This document shows, piece after piece, positions 56,801 to 64,000 of a stretch of 64,000 nucleotides of DNA. The stretch is from contig JAHQRK010000020.1 of NCBI GenBank assembly GCA_019828595.1, forward strand, positions 1,054,001 through 1,118,000, in the 5' to 3' direction. This DNA is from Aphanomyces cochlioides. Its lineage: Eukaryota > Oomycota > Saprolegniomycetes > Saprolegniales > Verrucalvaceae. The translations under genes and the position numbers were made by a program. The notes beneath the pieces are model-generated. The model searched no databases. It was given only the letters and a program-made list of their open reading frames with translations, and was not told the DNA's origin. Positions within the stretch are counted from its first letter, which is position 1, and every line of letters starts with the position of its first letter.

Positions 56801-59800
56801 GTCGGCGACTGTCGCCTCGGCACCTGGCACAGTTTCGTTCCACGAAACAACGCAGTTCAAATTCAAACCCGTCCAACTCGTGCACCCTTTTTCTATGTCA
56901 TGGCTAATCGGCTGCTCAACCAAGATCGCGTGCAAGCTGTGCGACAGAATGTTCAGGAAATGATTGCACAAAATTTGCACAAAACACGAGAAATGTTACT
57001 TCGAGATCGAGTGCTCGTCGAAGATGATTGTATCCTGGATTGGGTTTCCATTGTTGCTCCTGGCATAACCACTGTCCCTCTCAACGAGATGGTCGCCCAA
57101 GACGATGATGACGAAGAAACAACCACGTCTTTTCATGCGACACATTATTTTACTAAAGAAATGAACAATGACCTTGAGGCTCAGCTCGCTACCGGCTTTG
57201 TTCAGCAGCTGATGACAAAACCAGTGAGTGTCAAGCCATTAGAGGAAGAAGTCAAAGTACTGGATGCAATGGTGCGATCGACGGAGAAGCAACTCTTACA
57301 GCTGGAACGACAAGGAGCAGGCTATCGAAGTTCTGATGAGTCTAAAAAGATCTTCGCATCAGTCGATGAGGTGAATTTCAACATGAAATCGCAGACTAAG
57401 CTATTTTACAGGAAATCAAGCATGTTCAGCACCACAGAATATGGACAGACGTACGAATTGCCGTTAAATTGGCACACCCAAAGAGACCCCCTCCTCAGTC
57501 ACTGAGTGAAGCAGAGATAATCACGACGTTGGAGCAGACACTACCCAGCGACGCTTCAATTCTCAGCACTTTGAATGAAATGATTGCATCCGAGGAGCGA
57601 CATGTCCAAGACACTCAAGGTGCAGCCGATGACGTTGCTTCAGATGTCCAAAGATACCAAGGACCATATCAAGAATTATTGGACAAGTATAATGGAGATG
57701 ACACAGACAATATCTTTTCCAAACTGGTTTGTGAACAATTTCAGGTTCCTAATTAACCCCTCAAAGGTTACGGCAAGATTGCAGCTTGATGAGAGCAAGA
57801 TAGCTTTGCGAGTGGCTGAAAAGAAACTTCGCAAGCACCAAGCCAAGCTTGAACAGCTGAAGATGGTTCAAACTCTCTTTGCTGGGCCTATAAATGAGCA
57901 GCGTACTTTCACAGAAGAAGAATATCTCACGTTGAGTGGGCTTTTACATCTTCCAAATCATACATTTGACCAACTTGCTGCTATTCGTAACCAGTTGGAA
58001 GTATAAACATGTCAATTGCCTCTTTTGACTTATCTTCCTAGCTACAATTGCGCAAACTTGATCAGGAAGCTGTCGATCAGCCGGAGCAGGCTGATTTGTT
58101 TCGCACCCAGCGCAAGAATTTTCGAAAAACTGCCAAACATTTACTCCTCCAGCATCAAGTTCTCTCACACATGCGTCGCAGCTCCAGTGTTTTGCGGGAT
58201 CTCAAGCAGCATAAATGGTATGTCAATTTCAAGAATTCAGCGACCACCGAAACAGTGGGATCAATTGATGAAAACGACATTTGGACACAATCGACAGCGG
58301 CAAACTCCATTTCCTCCGAAGTGGCTGCAGTACTACAACAGCAAATATCTCCTACAGCGAAAGTCTCGACAGAATTAATGAAGGCGTATCGAAGGAGCAG
58401 CAAACTGCTTTTTGAGGCAGAACGCCAACTTGTCGAAAAAGTCATGGCGTCGCAGATCAAGGCTGAAAACGAGTCTCACACATCTTTCGTCGAGATCAAC
58501 CCTCTAACAGGTACACATCAGCAAGGAAAATGTTTTTATGTGCTCTAGGAAAAGTTGACCCTCCGCCATCTGCTGTGGAATTAACCCTTCAACTTCCTAA
58601 GCACACAGCAACTACTAAGGATGTTGCCAGACTGAACTCCACCCGGCGAGCGACGCTCATTGTTCCTCCTACTTTGCAAGGCAGCGAACAATCCCTCCTA
58701 CCTCTGCAGAATCGTAAACGAGACGAAATTGCCCGCGCAATTTCACGTGGACAATCGGTATTGACGTATCTTGCACATTCCATTACTCAGAGACGTAGGT
58801 TGAAGAGCATGAAGATACGAGAATTGAAATCGATGCTCACATAGACGTCTGTCGTCGTCAAATATGGGGTCGGCAATTTGAATTCGCAAACTTTGCCACG
58901 TCGGTTGATCCATTTCTCACTTCGGTAAGAGTTTGTCGACATAAATTGGATTCTGACCATGAAAAACTAGGAAAGTACTAATACGAACTCTTACCCACCG
59001 AGTGCGCGGAGGGAAGCTCCTGACAGCGCACGAGGCGGCGGTCCCATGGCTATTTGGAAAGCTGATGGTATTCAGGCATCCGAATCAGCATCGGATCTTG
59101 CATTTGTACAAAAACGCATTTCTGAACGGACGACGGTGTCGAAAAAAGGACGCACTTCACAAAACAGTCCAACAAACAGATCGGAACATTCGCCAGCCAA
59201 GGCAAATCAATCGGCTCACACTCCAGAGCATCATTCATCGCCAACATCGCGTCATTCAACTCGCGTGCGGTCAGCCCCTGTTCGAGAAAATGTGTCAGCA
59301 CAATCCAACCGACACTCGAGTAGTCCGACAACCCGTCCACCAGTTGTCAACGACGCACCCAAGCTCCTTGCCCCACTTCCTGATGGCCCGACAGAGGAGC
59401 TACAAACAAAGCAATCCGATACGAATGACCATGTTCAAAACAATGCCAGCAGCCCACAAGATGCCTCTTCATCGACACAGACTCCCGAATCTGTTGAGAT
59501 CGAGCTAGATATGACGGAGTCTTCATCGATACTTACTGAAGTGCCAGAAATGATCCCGCCTACCGCAGCACCTCAGAATGATGAATCGCCGGATGACGTC
59601 GATGCACTTTTAGACAACTTCACACTGTTTTCCCAGACACTCTTGCACCAGTACGGAGACGATGCAAGAATCGCGTTCCTCCCAGGATCACCACACTTTT
59701 CATCGCCCCCAAATTCAGTTGTCGTGCCACTCAAATCCATGGAAGATATCATCCAGTGCGATGAAACATTCATCACAGGGCGCACGAAGCGAAAGAAAAA

Positions 59801-60833
59801 GTACACGAAGCGACCCATAGCCAAGCAATTGCCTGCGATTGATCTATCAAGTCTGGCGCTCGATGGTGCATCTGTCTTGCGGCAGGCCCAAAGTATGCCA
59901 GAGCTTCCAAAGCCACCGAGATACATTCCACAAGAACAAAATGCACCCAGAGGCAAATTCCCTCAGTCTCATGAAAATCGTCTCGGCCGCATGGCGCACA
60001 TTGATCTGCAGCTGTTCCAAACCAACTCAGACTTTTCAAAACCGCATGAAAAGGGCCAACTAGCATTCCAACAGTCGACTAAACTCCAAGACCGTCCATT
60101 CCTGCGAGAAGTTGTCCCTTTGCCCCTTACAATTGAAGAAGAACGACCCATTGATCTCATGGGCGTCGGCATTCGTCGTGATAAGCTCACTCAGTCAACT
60201 CCAGCACTCAAGGTGAGCTATCTCTGGCTAAAATCAATTATACTGAATTCGCTTTAGGCTGGACTCCAAGGCGGCCAACTAAGCAAAGAGCAACGCGACG
60301 TCGTTTGGCAATCGTTTGCAGAAAAACCAATGTCAGATGCTGTGCAGCAAGCGTACGCGGCCATATACCCCGGCGCGTATCAGTCCCAGCAGAACCAACA
60401 ACACCATCTTGAACCATCGAAAAGAAGCGACGTCGGAACCGAAAGCGCAATAGTTATGACTGCAAGCAACACTGTCGTCAAGAGGCCCGACACTCGGAAG
60501 AGCGACGTCAAAAGTAATGTCAATGGGAAGTCGAACGAAGTTTGCTTCTGGCAAGCAGTTGAAGGATTCAAATCCATTCAAGATGAAGCGATCAAAGGCG
60601 CAGCTTTTCAACTTGCTCCTGCCAAGCACCGGAGACAACGACGAAGCGCCGAAATCGTTCAAGAGTTTCTCGTTGAAACCAGCGTCAAGCCATTGACATG
60701 GCTTATGCAAGACCACCCTCTGGTTGTCGAAGCCATCAAGGCTCAAATATACACTGACAATCTCAAGCTTTTTGACCAAGCTCAAGAACTCGTAGAGGAA
60801 CACATGAAAGCCACACGAAAGCGTCGGTCATAG
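53882..60833 (+). CDS. Very large Sfi1-like/IQ/ankyrin coiled-coil protein
   Basis: One gene of about 2,000 residues with many 40-60-nt introns; exon ends join in phase (for example ITQR to HVCRRQIWGRQF over 58796-58850, and LTS to ESTNTNS). Start at 53882. Order: an acidic, basic, then coiled-coil N-terminus; an IQ motif (ATRIQAAWRMYARRK); a run of Sfi1-type units with aromatic-x-x-Trp (AFSEWAEEVE, TFLRWKAAHQ, AFHMWYRLTV, VFHAWRFYALQRQ, VFLRWKSSLYRRK, VFLAWRGVFK); ankyrin repeats (TMEAIIQQDP, GNTALHIAVNRSD, LISHGASAFAINYSG); long coiled coils; a disordered Ser/Pro region; and a conserved-looking C-terminal helix block. Sfi1 units bind centrin at basal bodies and centrosomes, and IQ motifs bind calmodulin or centrin, so a basal-body or flagellar-base scaffold is likely. 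Alternative: two adjacent genes split near 59000. Confidence 0.8.
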
Positions 60834-60924
60834 TCCAACCAAGACTACGAACATAAATAGACGACAGTCAAGTTAAGGTGCTCCATGCTGTTACATCGTT
60901 TCGTTTTCCAAGAAAGTGCAACTC

Positions 60925-61477
60925 ATGGGCGGCTGCAAACTCCAGAAGTTCCTCACAGCTCAACGCCTGCAAACTCCCCTGGGATCTACTACAGGACATG
61001 CATCGAGTTCAAGACTTACTTTAGCATACATCAAGAGTCGTCCTCCCAACGCAAAACCTGAGCTGTGGGACTCGTTCACCGCACTCAAGTGTCGGAATCG
61101 CGTGGATCGAGCTCGAGTGGTAGTCTTTATATCCATGCTTTCCCACCTTGACGGGCAATATGTAGATTCTAAAGTCTTGTGACGACGACGCCTACGTGAC
61201 GAGAGAGTACGACGCCGGACCGATCAACATCCATACGGACGAAGAGACCGTTCAGACCGCATTCGAACACGCGAGTCGCGCGCGCTATGTTACTTTCGAT
61301 GCTGACGAGCATGCTCTCGAGCTCGTCCTCTTGAATCGCAGTGCACACACTGAGGCAGAGCAAGCCGAAAGAGCCCTTTTGCAAGAGTTTCAGGTAATGG
61401 CTGGCAGTCTCGTCGACGCCCACACATTCAACTGGCTCGTACCCAAAGTGCATCCATCGCCGAAACGCCGTCATTGA
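60925..61477 (+). CDS. Small hypothetical protein
   Basis: Two exons joined in phase over a 46-nt intron (GTAGTC...TGTAG, about 61120-61165), linking RVDRARV to ILKSCDDDAYVTREYDAGPI. About 168 residues, start MGGCKLQKFL. Residues WDSFTALKCRNR and HTFNWLVPKVHPSPKRRH flank a helical middle (FEHASRARYVTFDADEHALE). No family recognised. It lies 92 bp after the previous stop on the same strand. Confidence 0.55.
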
Positions 61478-61633
61478 GGATTGAGGATGTGACCAAAATA
61501 ACCCCTTCACCCCTAAATATTTTTAAACCCCGACGGAATCGAAACCCTAAACCCCTAGAAATATCCAGATAATGAAAATTTAACCGGATTCCGTGGCGGG
61601 AATCACAAGTGAAATTGTGTCCTCTACCGAGCC

Positions 61634-63308
61634 ATGAGCGACCCATTCCACGACGAATCTATGTTGGACGATGCGCTTCTCGTGGACGCATTGACTGCAA
61701 TTGAATACATGAGCACAGTCCCGAAAGATGCTATCAGCGATGCGGGCAATTTGGAATTGGAGCCAACGAGATCAGAACTCGCAAATGCTGCCGATGTGGC
61801 GCCAGCAAACTCATTGGATGCGACTGCTGCTGCTACCGCACAATTACTTGGAGAGCACAATAGCAAAGACGAGACAAAAGAAACTAAGACCGATATGAAA
61901 CCAGAGTCATTGGAAGCGGACCCGTTGGCTCTACCAACAGATCTCCACGATATTTCAACAAAAGTCGAAATAGTGCCAGCAACGGAACCACCCAAGGAAA
62001 CGACTAGGTCGCCATATCTACATGTTACTGTGACAAAGGAAAGCGGTCTACTTGGCTTCGGTGTTGTGCCCGTGAAAGCTATGTGTGGCATTCAAGTCTC
62101 GACAATTCAACCCGACTCGAGCGCAGCCAAAGCTGGCCTCCAAGTTGGAGATGTGTTGCTCAAGCTCAACTCAAAAGATGTGAGCGCTATGCCTTTGCCA
62201 TCCATTATTCAAATCCTTCAAGCGGTTGAACCTGGCAACGCTTTGCACATTTTCCTCTTTCGACCATCAATTGGAATGCCAATGCCAAAACCATTAGCAA
62301 CTGACTCGCTCCAACCACCTGCTAAGAAACCAAAGACTCATACACCAGAATACCTCGTCAAGAAACAAGTCGAGACACTGACGAAGGATCTCCAGACCGT
62401 CACTGCGGAGAAGGATAAACTGAGTGAAAAGAACGCATCGCTAAGAAAGAAAGTCCAGCAAATGGTCATCTCTGCTGATGAAGCCCGCTTGAAAATTAAA
62501 GCCGAGTATGACCAAAAGATTGCAAGTTTGACTGCCGAGAAGACTGCCCTTCAGACAACAATAGCAACGCTACAAGCTCAAGCTCGGCTGGACAGTCGAG
62601 CTGTCTTTGATACGACTATCACAACGGACATGAAAGTCCAGCTGGATGCTTTACAACGACAAGTAACTCAATTTGAGGAACTCGACAAGAAACGCAAGGA
62701 AACACAGAAAGCTCATCTCCAATTGGAGCTTAAACTTGCAGGTACGATGATATTACTAGACGACGTGACTCATCGAGGCTGTTAGACAAACATCGACGCC
62801 AGTTGCTCGTGCTCATTGTAGACAAGGTGTCGGCAGAACTCAAATCTATTTCCCAAGTCAAGGCACAATCCAGTCTGCGCAACAATGCATTTGGATCAAC
62901 CGGACTACCCGTGCATGTGAAAATCCAACTCGAATTGGTCCGAAGGATAGCCGTGCAGCGCCTCTTTGGCCTCCAATCAAACTTGGATTCACTCGGGTTT
63001 CCAGCATTGACACCTGTCCAAGTACAACTAAATGAAAACCAGCTCACTGAGGTACACCACATGTTTGGAAGCATCTAAACGTCCATGAATGAATAGATTT
63101 TTGGCAAGCAATTGGTATGTGAAGAACGAGCAGGTCTCAATTTAGTTGCTAAAGCCCCAATGGTAAGATCAAGTCATATCAAGCGCTTAAATAACGAAAT
63201 GCCTTCTAGGACATCCATTATGACCCAACAAGTGAAACACTGAGTCTCCAATGCAAATGGACAGAGCAAAATATCATTCGAGAGATTGCCCGATCGATTC
63301 GAATGTAA
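61634..63308 (+). CDS. PDZ-domain coiled-coil protein
   Basis: First exon of about 370 codons, then three short-intron joins; stop TAA 63306-63308 after REIARSIRM. N-terminus (1-125) acidic and Ala-rich. PDZ domain at about 130-215: LGFGVVPVKAMCGIQVSTI in the place of the GLGF loop, then AAKAGLQVGDVLLKLNSKDV. A long coiled coil at about 235-375 (KKQVETLTKDLQTVTAEKDK...) follows, and a C-terminal globular part (GFPALTPVQVQLNENQLTE). Likely a scaffold that binds C-terminal peptides and oligomerises. Partner unknown. Confidence 0.82.
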
Positions 63309-63703
63309 ACTCTAGAACAATCTAGAACAAACTTTTGCGGTCATTCTCTCTGTCTTGTCCTGCTCTCACTTTAATTCCACTCAAAACTGGACCATGGTAC
63401 TTTGTTTTCACCCTGTAGCTAGCATCAATCACTCGTTTTGGCCTCATTAGTTGTTGTACATCGAACTCAAACTCATCAACAGATATATAGCATAAATGCG
63501 ACTCATAGCTGAAGCTTGGGGCTTTTCCATCGCCATAAACTCAATGCTTATCCAAGAAATTTGACCCTCTCCGATTGATTCCGCGAGTCAACGTTGCATT
63601 TATTGGCCAATCAAAACACTAAAAAAAATGACAAAACTTAATTTGATTGGCTATAATTAAGCCAATGCACTGGAATGGATCTTGAAGAGTCGCCACGTTT
63701 GTT
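63309..63703. other. Intergenic, no gene seen
   Basis: AT-rich. Contains ttggccaatcaaaac (63601-63616) and gattggctataa (63645-63656), inverted CCAAT-type motifs just upstream of the last gene's start, likely promoter elements. Confidence 0.45.
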
Positions 63704-64000
63704 ATGGAATGGGAGTATCTCCAAGTGCGCAACTTGCGCTTCTACGTCGCGATCCACACGGCATACATGCGCCAGAGAGCTAGAAGCGTTGGTGTTTCTC
63801 CCGAAAGTACGCAGTTTGACCTACGCCATCCTCACTTGGAGCTCCACTTGGAGAATTACTACATGATGGTCATACATCAATCCTGCCAAGAATTCATTGC
63901 CCACGCCCAATACGACTTACTCCAACTTATTAAAGACGAGAAGTTGCAACTGCTATCCCAGGTAAGGAGCTACGCCAAGCGTGAGCACGTTAAGATAGCT
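63704..64000 (+). CDS. Unknown protein, 5' part only
   Basis: Open frame from MEWEYLQVRNLRFYVAIHTA to the edge, with a likely intron donor (caggtaagg) at about 63961. Helical and rich in His/Tyr/Gln (HLELHLENYYMMVIHQSCQE). The remainder lies outside the window; no domain can be named. Confidence 0.55.
   Translation, partial: MEWEYLQVRNLRFYVAIHTAYMRQRARSVGVSPESTQFDLRHPHLELHLENYYMMVIHQSCQEFIAHAQYDLLQLIKDEKLQLLSQVRSYAKREHVKIA

Noticed and set aside
59002..59508. 168-codon frame overlapping the Sfi1-like gene
   Set aside because: Its His/Gln/Arg-rich translation is an out-of-frame reading of the gene's disordered region; the chosen frame runs on through the next exon.

Overview
The window is nuclear DNA of a eukaryote with compact genes, short GT-AG introns (about 40-55 nt) and short intergenic spaces. 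It is most likely an oomycete of the Saprolegnia/Aphanomyces kind. That is an inference from intron size, gene density, an IFT-A subunit (flagellated zoospores), a soluble pyridine-nucleotide transhydrogenase with a mitochondrial-type leader, and the mix of transposons. No rRNA, tRNA or CRISPR was recognised.

Left host block (1-11504): a partial choline-transporter-like (CTL/SLC44) membrane protein, a small protein ending in a UIM-like helix, a 2-oxoglutarate/Fe(II) dioxygenase with six exons, a BTB-BACK-kelch protein, a small unknown protein, and a complete IFT122 gene on the minus strand.

Transposon block 1 (12182-29614): one giant imperfect inverted repeat made of Helitron sequence. The left arm (12182-18778, minus) and right arm (21682-29614, plus) hold nearly identical Helitrons pointing away from each other. 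The 2.9-kb loop between them holds a third, truncated copy that shares its diagnostic variants with the right arm only. All copies share the same protein-level lesions: HUH motif changed from HAH to YAH and an in-frame TAA before the helicase, with a frameshift before the Rep domain in both full copies. The element was therefore probably already dead when it was amplified. The right arm was later hit by a 711-bp Merlin/IS1595-like element with 47-bp TIRs and an 8-bp target duplication, and it differs from the left arm by a further 620 bp.

Middle (30018-42410): a WEE1-type kinase and a possible AIG1/ADTRP-like membrane protein, followed by a transposon graveyard. This holds a pogo/CENP-B-like transposase with two in-frame stops, a Tc1/mariner-like transposase split by a 940-bp TIR element with 10-bp target duplications, PIF/Harbinger-like pieces, and an internally deleted Tigger-like element flanked by TA.

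Right host block (42411-64000): transhydrogenase, a two-WW-domain HSF transcription factor, a PX sorting nexin, a two-RRM RNA-binding protein, a two-WW-domain protein fused to NELF-C/D, a very large Sfi1/IQ/ankyrin protein, a small unknown protein, a PDZ/coiled-coil protein, and the start of one more gene. The WW pairs of the HSF and NELF-C/D genes are close paralogues lying about 5 kb apart, which suggests local domain shuffling between two transcription-related genes.
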